Notes under the pieces: model-generated | Told to the model about the DNA's origin: nothing | Seen by the model: the letters and a program-made list of their open reading frames with translations, nothing else | Database searches by the model: none | Shown: positions 7,611 through 16,154 of the stretch, in pieces | Position numbering within the stretch: position 1 is the first letter of the stretch | Layout: every line of letters begins with the position of its first letter | From: Bacillota bacterium | GTDB taxonomy: Bacteria > Bacillota > Clostridia > Lachnospirales > Lachnospiraceae | DNA length: 64,000 nucleotides | Direction: 5' to 3' | Assembly (NCBI GenBank): GCA_023411555.1 | Contig: JAEYOQ010000036.1 | Location: 1-64,000 of the forward strand | Position numbers and translations under genes: made by a program

Positions 7611-8030
7611 ATGAGTAAGTATCACGATATAGAGGTGATCATTAATAACAAGAGATATACTTTAAGCGGATATGAGAGCGAGGAGTATCTACAAAGGATT
7701 GCTTCCTACATCAACAATAAACATGTAGAGTTTCGTAACAAGGATGCTTATAAATTTATGGATGCCGACCTGAAGAATATACTCATGCAGATTAATATTG
7801 CAGATGATTATTATAAGACCGTGTTCAAGATTAAGGACCTTGAGGCTGAGAATGAAGCAAAGGATAATGAGATCTTTGATTTAAAGCATGAAGTGATTTC
7901 CAACCGGACGAAGTTAGAGGCAGCCCAAAAGGAAGTGGAAGATCTTAAGAAGGAGCTCTATGAGGCTCAGAAAAAGATTGTCCGTCTTGAAACGGAGCTA
8001 TCTGAAAACGAAAAAAAGAATAGAATTTAA
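7611..8030 (+). CDS. zapA: Cell division protein ZapA
   Basis: A 139-residue cytoplasmic protein that bundles FtsZ filaments at the division site. The N-terminal ZapA domain (about residues 5-95) has the typical VIINNKRYTLSGYESEEYLQRIA start. The C-terminus from about residue 75 is a long charged coiled coil. GGGAGGC upstream supports ATG 7611. It lies after the repeat-rich leader and 135 bases before a U32 gene; zapA next to a U32 gene is a common Firmicutes arrangement. Confidence 0.9.
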   Translation: MSKYHDIEVIINNKRYTLSGYESEEYLQRIASYINNKHVEFRNKDAYKFMDADLKNILMQINIADDYYKTVFKIKDLEAENEAKDNEIFDLKHEVISNRTKLEAAQKEVEDLKKELYEAQKKIVRLETELSENEKKNRI

Positions 8031-8165
8031 TGTAACTGAGGCTGTCCTAAGAAAACGTCATAAATCAGCACTGACTGATATATGTGGGTGATCCGGGCAG
8101 CTGATTTTTATTTCATAGTGCATCCTATGGATTGTACTGTTTGTTTTAATCGAAAGGGAGATAAA

Positions 8166-10634
8166 ATGAAGAGAAATATTGAGATACTTGCACCGGCTGG
8201 GTCCTATGAGGGAATGCGGGCCGCCATGAATGCTGGCTGTGATGCTGTATATATCGGTGGCAGCAGCTTTGGAGCCAGAGCCTATGCCAATAATTTGGAG
8301 GAGGAGACCTTACTTGAAGCAATCGATGAAGCTCATGTAAGGGATAAAAAGCTTTATCTTACGGTAAACACCTTACTGAAGGAAAAGGAGCGGTCAAAGG
8401 ACCTGTACCGTTTTTTGGAGAAATTCTATCTACGGGGACTAGATGCTGTCATTGTGCAGGATATGGGTGTACTTCATTTTATCCATGAGAATTTTCCGGA
8501 GCTGCCGATCCATGCAAGTACCCAGACTACACTTACTATGGCACAGGGAGCAAATCTACTAAAGCCTTTTGGCGTGACAAGATTGGTTACGGCTAGAGAG
8601 TTAAGTCTGAAGGAAATTAAGGCGATTCGTGAAAATACCACTCTAGAGATAGAGACTTTTGTACATGGAGCCTTATGCTACTGTTATTCCGGCCAATGTC
8701 TGATGAGTAGCATGATTGGTGGGAGAAGTGGTAATAGGGGCAGATGTGCCCAACCTTGCCGTATGCCCTATCAGTTTCAAACCGGTAACAAAAAGCTCTC
8801 CTCAGAACAGGAGAAATATCTTTTGAGCCCAAAGGATATTAATACGCTTGCTTATATACCTGAGCTAGTGGAGGCAGGAATCGATTCCTTTAAGATCGAG
8901 GGGAGAATGAAGCGGCCTGAATATGCGGCAGCAGTAGCCTCCACATATCGAAGCTATCTGGATTTATATCTGGATAAAGGGAAGGAATACTATGATCAAT
9001 TTCTCCAAAGTGAGAGCTTTCGTAAGGACATGCTTAAGCTCCAGGATGTGTATAATCGTGGTGGCTTTTCCGAAGGCTATGGTAAGACCTATCACGGAAA
9101 AAGCATGATGAGTCTTTATCGACCGAACCATAGCGGAGTGTATGTTGGTGAGATTACAGCGATTAAGGGTAGCTCAGTTATTATATCACTGGAGGAAGAG
9201 GTGAACGCTCAAGATATCCTTGAAATTAGGAATAAAGAGGAAAAGGGCTACGAATTTACCGTTAAGGATGCACATAATAAAGGTGAGACCCTTACGACGA
9301 ATGTAGGAAGAAGAGAAGCACGTCCGGGAAAGGATCAGAAGGAGAAGTATTATAATCCGGAATTAAAGGTCGGCGATAAGGTATTTCGTACAAGGAACAA
9401 CAAGCTTTTGGAGGAGCTGAACACAGAATATATTGCGAAGAATAGACAGCTCCCCATACAGGGAAGGCTTATTGCTAAGCAGGGAGAGCCTCTAGCCTTA
9501 ACTTTATATTATAAGGATATTCAGGTTACCGCTTATCAGGACGTAGTGCAGGCCGCCCTAAAGCAACCAATGTCCAGAGAAAAATTAATGGCACCAATTG
9601 CTAAAACAGGGGATACCTTTTACATCTTTGACAGTCTAATTATAGATATGGAAGAAAATATCTTTGTACCGGTTGCCTGGCTGAATGAAATCAGGCGGGA
9701 AGCAATCAGATTATTGATGGAGGCAATGATTGGTAAGTACACACGAGTGAACGGGAAATCAACACCTGCCGATTACAAGTATGAACAGCCAGCTACGTTA
9801 GAGCAAATCGGTATTTGCGTCACCTGTCAGAATGAGGAGCAACTAGATGAGATTCTAAAATTTGAAGAAGTTACGTCCATTTATATTGATTATGACACCT
9901 TTCCTATCAGTACAATTCTTAAATCAGCCGGTAAGGTAGAGAAGAGTGGGAAAGAATTATATCTAAGCCTGCCCCATATCTGCCGTTTAGACCAGTATAA
10001 TCGGCTAAGAATTGAAATAAGCGATATAATAGATAATAATGCCATTACCGGATTTGTGGTCAAGAATTTTGAAGAAATCGAATTACTACAGTCGTTAAAA
10101 GTAAGTGAGAAGCAGAAAAAGCTGATAGCCAATTACAATATGTATACCTATAATACGGAAGCTAAGCTATTATTTCATAAGTTAGGCATTCGTCATTATA
10201 CTGCGCCGGTAGAGCTAAATTATCAGGAGCTGAAAGTGTTGGGTATCTGTGACAGTGACCTCATTGTATATGGACACCAGCTGGTCATGGTATCAGCACA
10301 ATGTCTGTTTGAAAGTACAGTAGGTTGTAAAAAATGTAAAGAAGGTAATGCAGGAAAGCTGGTTGATCGACTGGGTAAAAGCTTTTTGGTACAGGCAAAC
10401 TGTAACACCTGTAACAATATCATATATAACGGGCAGCCATTATCCTTATTGAAATATAGACAGGAGATTATTGATTTGAGTCCACGTAATATCCGTCTTG
10501 ATTTTACATTTGAATCAGTCCAGGAGGTAGGCAATATATTATCTGGTTTCACTAAGGACTTCTTCCATAAGAATAAGGAGATAATAGATATTTCTGACTA
10601 TACCACAGGGCATTTTAAGCGTGGTGTTGAATAG
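8166..10634 (+). CDS. Long-form U32 family protein (PF01136 plus DUF3656)
   Basis: An 822-residue protein of the U32 peptidase/collagenase-like family, members of which are now known as RNA hydroxylation enzymes (TrhP, RlhA) rather than proteases. The N-terminal domain (about 1-320) shows ILAPAGSYEGMRAAMNAGCD, HASTQTT and the conserved block ETFVHGALCYCYSGQCLMSS followed by a CxxPC-type cysteine pair. The middle and C-terminal parts fit the DUF3656-containing long form, and more cysteines (CKKC, CNTC) occur near the C-terminus. ATG 8166 with AAAGGGAG is chosen over an 84-base upstream extension. Whether it modifies rRNA or tRNA is not shown. Confidence 0.85.
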   Translation: MKRNIEILAPAGSYEGMRAAMNAGCDAVYIGGSSFGARAYANNLEEETLLEAIDEAHVRDKKLYLTVNTLLKEKERSKDLYRFLEKFYLRGLDAVIVQDMGVLHFIHENFPELPIHASTQTTLTMAQGANLLKPFGVTRLVTARELSLKEIKAIRENTTLEIETFVHGALCYCYSGQCLMSSMIGGRSGNRGRCAQPCRMPYQFQTGNKKLSSEQEKYLLSPKDINTLAYIPELVEAGIDSFKIEGRMKRPEYAAAVASTYRSYLDLYLDKGKEYYDQFLQSESFRKDMLKLQDVYNRGGFSEGYGKTYHGKSMMSLYRPNHSGVYVGEITAIKGSSVIISLEEEVNAQDILEIRNKEEKGYEFTVKDAHNKGETLTTNVGRREARPGKDQKEKYYNPELKVGDKVFRTRNNKLLEELNTEYIAKNRQLPIQGRLIAKQGEPLALTLYYKDIQVTAYQDVVQAALKQPMSREKLMAPIAKTGDTFYIFDSLIIDMEENIFVPVAWLNEIRREAIRLLMEAMIGKYTRVNGKSTPADYKYEQPATLEQIGICVTCQNEEQLDEILKFEEVTSIYIDYDTFPISTILKSAGKVEKSGKELYLSLPHICRLDQYNRLRIEISDIIDNNAITGFVVKNFEEIELLQSLKVSEKQKKLIANYNMYTYNTEAKLLFHKLGIRHYTAPVELNYQELKVLGICDSDLIVYGHQLVMVSAQCLFESTVGCKKCKEGNAGKLVDRLGKSFLVQANCNTCNNIIYNGQPLSLLKYRQEIIDLSPRNIRLDFTFESVQEVGNILSGFTKDFFHKNKEIIDISDYTTGHFKRGVE

Positions 10635-10689
10635 GTCAGTGAAAGGTTAGATAGGTTAAAGAGGTATTCATGAGCCGGGAGGTGATACT

Positions 10690-12009
10690 ACGAATCTTAT
10701 TGTAGAATTGATAAAATATATGATGATACTTCTAGTAGGGATATATACTTACTATAGCTTCAATGTATTCCGATACAAGAATAAAAAGCATCAGAATAAA
10801 ATCTATCGGATATTAACGATGATCTTGTTTACCTTTCATTTTACAGGTTACTTTACCTTATACTTCCAAAATCAAAATAGGAAGTTGTTATATCTTTATG
10901 GAGCAGAGGTAGCCTTATTTACACTAATACTGCTCTTGTATCAGATTATCTATCCAAAGTTATCGAGGTTATTGCTTCGAAATATGCTGATGCTGCTAGC
11001 TATAGGCTTCATTATTCAAACCAGGCTATCCTTTGATAATACAGTGAGACAAGTGATGATCGTAGGAGGCTCCTTCTTTGTCGGTCTATTTGTGCCATTT
11101 ATGATTCGTAAGGTCCAATCGCTAAAAAATTACGGATGGTACTATGGAGCGGCAGGAATTCTTCTTTTGGTTCTAGTACTCATCCTGGGTAGAACCAGCA
11201 ATGGTGCTACCAATTGGATAGAAATAGCCGGGATTAGCATTCAGCCCTCGGAATTTGTAAAGCTGTTGTTTGTATTTAGTATAGCAGGCCTTTATTCAAA
11301 GAAGACCGATTTTAGATATGTATGCATAATCTCTGTCCTAGCAGGCGTTACAGTTATCATTCTGGTATTGCAGAGAGATCTTGGTGGTGCCTTGATATTC
11401 TTTGTAACCTATATATTTATGCTTTATGCTGCAACAGCAAGACCACTTTATTTATTATCCGGACTCGCCGGCGGAAGCCTTGCTGCTGTTGTGGCTTATC
11501 AACAGTTCAATCATGTGAGAGTCAGAGTGCTTGCCTGGAAGAATCCCTTTGGCTACATTGATAAGGAAGGTTATCAGATTACACAATCCTTATTTGCTAT
11601 TGGAACCGGTGGATGGTTTGGTATGGGCTTAAACCGTGGTTTGCCCACTAGTATTCCTGTAGTTAACAGTGACTTTGTCTTTTCTGCCATATCCGAGGAA
11701 ATGGGTGGTGTAATAGCAATCTGTATTATATTGATCTATGCCAGCTGTTTTGTCATGTTTCTTAATATTGCACTGGATAAAGAGGATGCATTCTACCGAT
11801 TGCTGGCGATTGGTTTTGCGGTAATGTTTTCATTCCAGGTGATTTTATCTATTGGAGGCGTAATCAAATTCATTCCCTCTACAGGTGTTACTTTGCCATT
11901 GATCAGTATGGGTGGAAGCTCTGCTCTGTCTGTGGTTCTAATGTTTATGATACTTCAGGGTGTTTCTCTTGTAGGCAAGGCTAAGCATAACAATACGGAT
12001 CACTCATAG
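10690..12009 (+). CDS. FtsW/RodA/SpoVE family peptidoglycan polymerase
   Basis: A SEDS-family multi-pass membrane protein of about 439 residues that polymerises lipid II with a partner class B PBP, encoded 17 bases downstream. Family blocks visible are GRTSNGATNWIEIAGISIQPSEF, VLQRDLGGALIFF, and the C-terminal GVTLPLISMGGSSALS. The start is odd. GGAGG at 10678-10682 is followed, seven bases later, by ACG at 10690, giving xNLIVELIKYMMILL. In-frame alternatives are TTG 10708 and ATG 10720, both too far from the site. ACG may be a changed ATG or a rare start. FtsW and RodA cannot be separated here. Confidence 0.88.
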   Translation, partial: TNLIVELIKYMMILLVGIYTYYSFNVFRYKNKKHQNKIYRILTMILFTFHFTGYFTLYFQNQNRKLLYLYGAEVALFTLILLLYQIIYPKLSRLLLRNMLMLLAIGFIIQTRLSFDNTVRQVMIVGGSFFVGLFVPFMIRKVQSLKNYGWYYGAAGILLLVLVLILGRTSNGATNWIEIAGISIQPSEFVKLLFVFSIAGLYSKKTDFRYVCIISVLAGVTVIILVLQRDLGGALIFFVTYIFMLYAATARPLYLLSGLAGGSLAAVVAYQQFNHVRVRVLAWKNPFGYIDKEGYQITQSLFAIGTGGWFGMGLNRGLPTSIPVVNSDFVFSAISEEMGGVIAICIILIYASCFVMFLNIALDKEDAFYRLLAIGFAVMFSFQVILSIGGVIKFIPSTGVTLPLISMGGSSALSVVLMFMILQGVSLVGKAKHNNTDHS

Positions 12010-12026
12010 CGTCCAGGAGGATTTTA

Positions 12027-13517
12027 ATGATACGAAAATGGATGGAATTGTTGAAGAATAGGGTGCAGGAAATAGCTGCTACCAAGGAACCGGTCCCTGA
12101 GGAAGAAAGAACCCCAGTGGATCATCGAAAACCGATTTACAATATAATCTATATTTTTATTGGGCTTTTTGTTCTTATGGCAGGATATTTTTCCTACTAT
12201 ATCATAGTACGAAGTGACGAGGTGATAAATAATGCCTATAACAAGCGGCAGGTAGTACTTTCCGAGCGCTTCGTGAGAGGTCAAATTCTATCTTCGGATA
12301 AAGAGATACTTGCCCAGACTATAGTGGATGAGGAGGGGAAGGAGACCAGAGATTATCCCTTTGGTAAGGTGTTTGCTCATATTGTGGGGCGTAACTCGAA
12401 GGGAACTACCGGTATTGAGGAGTCGGAGAACATTCGCTTATTAACCTCCAGTATTAATAGTATTGAGGTGATGTATTCTGACCTGATTGGCGAGAAGAGC
12501 CCGGGAGATAACGTGGTGACTACGCTTAATTCAAAGCTCCAACAGGTGGCCTATAATGCCTTAGGAGATTATAGGGGAGCTGTTGTTGTTATGGAAGCAT
12601 CTACCGGAAAGGTACTCGCGATGGTATCGAAGCCGTCCTATGATCCGAACAAAGTGGATAAGGAATGGGAGATGCTTTTAGAGGATGAGGAAACAAAAGC
12701 ACCATTGCTTAATAGAGCTACGCAGGGTAAGTACCCACCCGGATCTACCTTCAAGATAGTAACAATGTTAGAATATATGAGGGAGAAGTTTGCTTATCTC
12801 GAATATGAATATGATTGTGATGGTAGTATTGATTTTGAAGGAATGACAATTCATTGCCATAAGAATCAGAGGCACGGTACCTTGAGTTTACCTATGTCTT
12901 TAGCAAAATCCTGTAATACCTCCTTTGCTAATATTGGTAAAGATCTTGATATGGAGAAATTCTATAAACTCTGCGAAACGTTACTCTTTAATCAAAATCT
13001 ACCTGTAAATATAGCAAGTAGTGTCAGCAGCTTTACCCTCAGGAAAGGACAATCGGGAACGAAGGAAGCCATGCAGACGGCAATCGGTCAGGGGAATACA
13101 TTAATCTCACCCCTTCATAATGCTATGATTACGGCAGCAGTAGCAAATGGGGGAGTGATGATGAAGCCATATGTGGTCGACCACATTGAGAATGCACAAG
13201 GTACTACAGTTAAGAAATATTCCCCTCAGACGATCGGTAGGATGATGAGCGGCGAGGAAGCACAGTACCTGACGGAAGCGATGAGACTTGTAGTTACGGA
13301 CGGAACGGCAACAAAGCTAAAGGATTTGAAGGCGAAGGTAGCCGGTAAGACTGGTTCGGCAGATAACTCGGCTGGTAAAGCACATTCTTGGTTTGTTGGA
13401 TTTGCCCCTTATGAAGACACAGAGGTTGTAGTAAGTATTATCGTAGAGAATGTTGGGACCGGCAGTGAATACGCAGTTCCCATTGCGAAAAAGATATTTA
13501 AGGAATATATTAAGTAG
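12027..13517 (+). CDS. Penicillin-binding protein, transpeptidase (class B)
   Basis: A 496-residue D,D-transpeptidase with one N-terminal membrane anchor (about 40-60). The catalytic motifs are in order: S240-T-F-K243, S295-C-N297 and K441-T-G443. It has no glycosyltransferase domain and is shorter than FtsI, like PbpA/SpoVD-type proteins paired with a SEDS polymerase. The 17-base gap to the SEDS gene and AGGAGG before ATG 12027 indicate an operon. The pair should act together in cell-wall synthesis outside the membrane. Confidence 0.93.
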   Translation: MIRKWMELLKNRVQEIAATKEPVPEEERTPVDHRKPIYNIIYIFIGLFVLMAGYFSYYIIVRSDEVINNAYNKRQVVLSERFVRGQILSSDKEILAQTIVDEEGKETRDYPFGKVFAHIVGRNSKGTTGIEESENIRLLTSSINSIEVMYSDLIGEKSPGDNVVTTLNSKLQQVAYNALGDYRGAVVVMEASTGKVLAMVSKPSYDPNKVDKEWEMLLEDEETKAPLLNRATQGKYPPGSTFKIVTMLEYMREKFAYLEYEYDCDGSIDFEGMTIHCHKNQRHGTLSLPMSLAKSCNTSFANIGKDLDMEKFYKLCETLLFNQNLPVNIASSVSSFTLRKGQSGTKEAMQTAIGQGNTLISPLHNAMITAAVANGGVMMKPYVVDHIENAQGTTVKKYSPQTIGRMMSGEEAQYLTEAMRLVVTDGTATKLKDLKAKVAGKTGSADNSAGKAHSWFVGFAPYEDTEVVVSIIVENVGTGSEYAVPIAKKIFKEYIK

Positions 13518-13657
13518 ATTATTAATTTGATTCTCTCTCTTTAATAATTCGTATCAATGAGCATCGATTATTGATATCCATGATAAATGATGGCATTTAA
13601 TAAGTCAACATTACCTTATGGAGTGATCTGACTTTAATGATACTTGATCTATATAGG

Positions 13658-13815
13658 ATGAAGGAAGGATGATAGACCTCCCTTATTACACAGTTTGACA
13701 AATGGCTTTCTGATAATATATGACAAAGACGAACACGAATGTTCGACAGATAGCATACATTATTAGTAAGATACCCAGCAACCTGTGTGTGGGAAGTTTT
13801 TTATCCTTCCTTCAT
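13658..13815 (+). terminator. Long-range terminator stem after the PBP gene
   Basis: ATGAAGGAAGGAT (13658-13670) is perfectly complementary to ATCCTTCCTTCAT (13803-13815), which is followed by a run of T. A transcript from the PBP gene could close this 13-bp stem over 132 bases. The loop contains its own promoter-like sequence and a second T-run (13797-13802), so the segment may hold a small RNA. Confidence 0.4.
13695..13722 (+). promoter_or_regulatory. Promoter-like sequence of a possible small RNA
   Basis: TTGACA (13695-13700) and TATATG (13717-13722) have a 16-base spacer. A transcript from about 13729 would contain a CGAAC...GTTCG hairpin, then CCCA...TGGG followed by TTTTTT, about 75 bases in all. 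No open frame with a ribosome binding site is seen in it. Confidence 0.4.
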
Positions 13816-13978
13816 TTTTTGATCTTTGAAGTGACAGTATTCTTAGGTTAGAATATCTTCATGATATGTAAATTGTACCTTTTGTAGCATTTAAATAATT
13901 ATAGGTTGAAAAGTTGTGCATATTGTTGTATACTTCTTACTAGATAAGATGGTACACCAAAAAGCAGGAGGAATTGCG

Positions 13979-14431
13979 ATGGTAGAAGCAACGAGCTGTG
14001 GTGGTGTAGTTATATTCAGAGGAAAGATTTTATTACTGTATAAAAATTATAAGAATAAATATGAAGGGTGGGTGCTACCGAAAGGAACCGTTGAAGAAGG
14101 AGAAGAATATAAAGAAACTGCAATCCGCGAAGTATTAGAGGAAGCGGGAACGAATGCTTCTATAATAAAATACATCGGGAAAAGCCAATATTCTTTTAGC
14201 ACGCCGCAAAATACAGTATTAAAGGATGTTCATTGGTATTTAATGATGTCTGATAGCTATTACAGCAAACCACAAAGAGAAGAGTTTTTTATGGACTCCG
14301 GTTACTATAAGTTTCATGAAGCTTATCACATGTTAAAATTTGCTAACGAAAAACAAATTTTAGAGAGAGCTTACAATGAATACATGGATCTTAAAAAGAG
14401 CAATTTATGGGGCAATAAAAAATATTTTTAG
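13979..14431 (+). CDS. NUDIX hydrolase
   Basis: A 150-residue cytoplasmic pyrophosphohydrolase. The Nudix box is complete, from G36 through E42 and R50-E51 to E54-E55-x-G57, in PKGTVEEGEEYKETAIREVL and the residues after it. The substrate (a nucleoside diphosphate linked to some group) cannot be told from sequence. AGGAGG at 13966-13971 selects ATG 13979 over an upstream extension in the same frame. It is a single gene ended by a strong terminator. Confidence 0.9.
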   Translation: MVEATSCGGVVIFRGKILLLYKNYKNKYEGWVLPKGTVEEGEEYKETAIREVLEEAGTNASIIKYIGKSQYSFSTPQNTVLKDVHWYLMMSDSYYSKPQREEFFMDSGYYKFHEAYHMLKFANEKQILERAYNEYMDLKKSNLWGNKKYF

Positions 14432-14448
14432 CATCAATCTAATTAAGG

Positions 14449-14480
14449 ACTGAATACCTTCTGGTATTCGGTTTTTTTTG
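14449..14480 (+). terminator. Terminator of the NUDIX gene
   Basis: GAATACC-TTCT-GGTATTC stem followed by GG and eight T. Confidence 0.92.
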
Positions 14481-14498
14481 TTCGAAAAGGAGTTTTGA

Positions 14499-14561
14499 AT
14501 GATTGGAATTCACAAAAAAACTTTATCAGATATGCATATTAAGTTTCTTAAATGTAGATAA
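14499..14561 (+). CDS. Possible 20-residue leader peptide
   Basis: ATG 14499 follows AAAAGGAG with suitable spacing and opens a 20-codon basic peptide (MIGIHKKTLSDM...). It lies between the NUDIX terminator and the repeat peptide ORF at 14602, so both could be on one short transcript. No similarity is recognised. Confidence 0.3.
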   Translation: MIGIHKKTLSDMHIKFLKCR

Positions 14562-14601
14562 TATCTTCGTCATAAATAATATATATTTTGGAGGTTCACA
14601 A

Positions 14602-14742
14602 ATGGATAACAATTCAAGAAATTCAAACAGAAATGATGCTTCTGGTAACTCTAGCAGAAATGATGCATCCGGTAATAACAGCAGAAATAACGCATCCGGT
14701 AACAGCAGCAGAAACGATGCATCTGGTAATTCCAGCAGATAA
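14602..14742 (+). CDS. 46-residue Asn/Ser-rich repeat peptide
   Basis: A short protein built from four tandem copies of the nine-residue unit RNDASGNSS (variants RNDASGNNS and RNNASGNSS), after the start MDNNSRNSN and with one final R. There is no signal peptide, membrane segment or cysteine; the predicted state is disordered, hydrophilic and mildly basic. GGAGG at 14590-14594 gives a good start, and a terminator follows, so it is a complete gene unit. Codons differ between copies (GCT/GCA, TCT/TCC, GGT throughout), which suggests selection on the peptide rather than a recent DNA duplication. Function unknown. Confidence 0.6.
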   Translation: MDNNSRNSNRNDASGNSSRNDASGNNSRNNASGNSSRNDASGNSSR

Positions 14743-14773
14743 TTTACAAGGGCCTTTTATTTATGCTAAATGA

Positions 14774-14806
14774 AAAAAGGAGTAGCGTTAATGCTACTCC
14801 TTTTTC
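14774..14806 (+). terminator. Strong terminator after the repeat peptide
   Basis: AAAAAGGAGTAGC and GCTACTCCTTTTT form a perfect 13-bp stem around GTTAAT, with a T-run within the right arm. It could work in both directions. Confidence 0.95.
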
Positions 14807-15303
14807 TGGTACTACTATGTAAGATAAGTATATATGTTTCCCTAGCAAGCTGAATAGCATCACTCCTTTATTATGAGTTTTAGGCCATGTGGAGTAATTA
14901 TGTTTTTTCAGTGCATATGTACCGTGAAATATTCTTTTGAAGTATTAGTTGATTTTTAATATTATTATATGCTCTCTGAGAAAAAGGTTACTGCTTTTCA
15001 TAAAAAAAGATAAATAATTTTTCAGAGTTTTAAGTAGCTCACTTATATATGTGTGCATATGTATATTCAAGTTTATCCCCTTTTAGCAGCTACTTAGTGT
15101 ATAACAATCGTGTTATTCGCATATTTTGAATTAGTCAAAATTCATTGGATTTTGACTAATAAGGAAATACAAATTGCAAAATATATGGTATAATCAATTT
15201 GCGTATTAGAAAACAGTTAATATTACTTAGTCAATTGCGTTAGCATACAATAGAAAGCACGCTTCGTAATTTTTGATTATCATGTAATAAAGAGCCATGA
15301 ACT
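14807..15303. other. Gene-free AT-rich stretch
   Basis: About 500 bases without a credible ORF. The only clear structure is a perfect 12-bp hairpin at 15130-15160 (ATTAGTCAAAAT / ATTTTGACTAAT). A TATAAT at 15189-15194 has no convincing -35 partner. Nothing else was recognised. Confidence 0.5.
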
Positions 15304-15347
15304 AAAAAAGTTCCTGAACTCCTTGATACTCAAGGCTTCCAAGAACT
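15304..15347 (-). terminator. Terminator of tRNA-Leu (minus strand)
   Basis: Read on the minus strand, AGTTC...GAACT flank an inner CCTTG...CAAGG stem and end in a run of six T. Confidence 0.7.
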
Positions 15348-15356
15348 ATTTCATAG

Positions 15357-15439
15357 TGCGGATGAAGGGACTCGAACCCCCACGGGTGTTTGCCCGGCAG
15401 ATTTTGAGTCTGCTTCGTCTGCCATTCCGACACATCCGC
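15357..15439 (-). tRNA. tRNA-Leu (anticodon CAA)
   Basis: The reverse complement folds as a class II tRNA of 83 bases. The acceptor stem is GCGGATG / CATCCGC, the anticodon stem GCAGA / TCTGC encloses CTCAAAA with anticodon CAA, there is a long variable arm, and the T arm contains GGTTCGAGTCC. No CCA is encoded after the discriminator A. It reads UUG leucine codons. It stands alone, followed by its own terminator. Confidence 0.95.
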
Positions 15440-15565
15440 ATTTGTGACGAAGATTATTCTAACACAATTGTTTTACTATTTCAAGTACAAAATTATTTTT
15501 TAGATAGACAAATGTTGTACCTGATTATTACCAATACATATTGGGTGAAAGAGGAGCTGATAGAT

Positions 15566-16048
15566 ATGACCTGTAATAAAGCACAGAGTATGATTACGCC
15601 GTTTATAAATAATAAACTGAACCTAAAGGAGCTGGAGGATTTCATAGATCATGTCAGCTCTTGTCCTGCATGTAAGGAGGAGCTTGAGGTGTATTATGCT
15701 CTGCTTACTGCGATGAAGCAATTAGACGAAGATAAGAATCTCTCCTCTAATTTTGGACTAGAGCTGGATCAAAAGCTGGAGCGCTCTAGAGAACGGATTC
15801 TCCATGTAAAATTTACATATTATAGGAAGAAAATAATTCTGTTTCTAACAATAATATTACTGGCATTTATTATCAGTATCGGGTATGCTAATAAAGGTAC
15901 TTCGGAGAGGACGGTTGCGCAAAGCGATTTTCGGATACGCAATTCCTTTCGTGAGGAACCAAGCGGCTATTACGAATTCATACTACGGGAATATCTTAGG
16001 AAGCAGGGTACAATTTCTCTTCCGACAGATACAAAAGTACTTCCATAA
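15566..16048 (+). CDS. Putative zinc-finger anti-sigma-like membrane protein
   Basis: A 160-residue protein. The N-terminus has the anti-sigma zinc-finger pattern with C3, H29, C33 and C36, then a helical segment, and one membrane helix at about residues 90-112 (KKIILFLTIILLAFIISIGYA). The short outer domain is not recognised. AGGAG at 15552-15556 selects ATG 15566; the longer frame that runs upstream crosses the antisense of tRNA-Leu and is not credible. No sigma-factor gene is adjacent, so the partner is unknown. polA follows 106 bases later. Confidence 0.65.
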   Translation: MTCNKAQSMITPFINNKLNLKELEDFIDHVSSCPACKEELEVYYALLTAMKQLDEDKNLSSNFGLELDQKLERSRERILHVKFTYYRKKIILFLTIILLAFIISIGYANKGTSERTVAQSDFRIRNSFREEPSGYYEFILREYLRKQGTISLPTDTKVLP

Positions 16049-16154
16049 TCCGTATGATATTTTTTTCTTGCCATAGTATGACTACGTATAGTGCTATACT
16101 AGATAAATAATTCTAAGCTTAAATCATTATTAGGGAAAGGCTAAGGGAAGCAAT

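Noticed and set aside
13728..13746. CGAAC...GTTCG as a LexA box
   Set aside because: The spacing between half-sites is six bases, not the four of the Gram-positive LexA site; a hairpin is a simpler reading.
15323..15565. N-terminal extension of the anti-sigma-like protein
   Set aside because: The extension runs across the antisense of tRNA-Leu and has no binding site; AGGAG points to ATG 15566.
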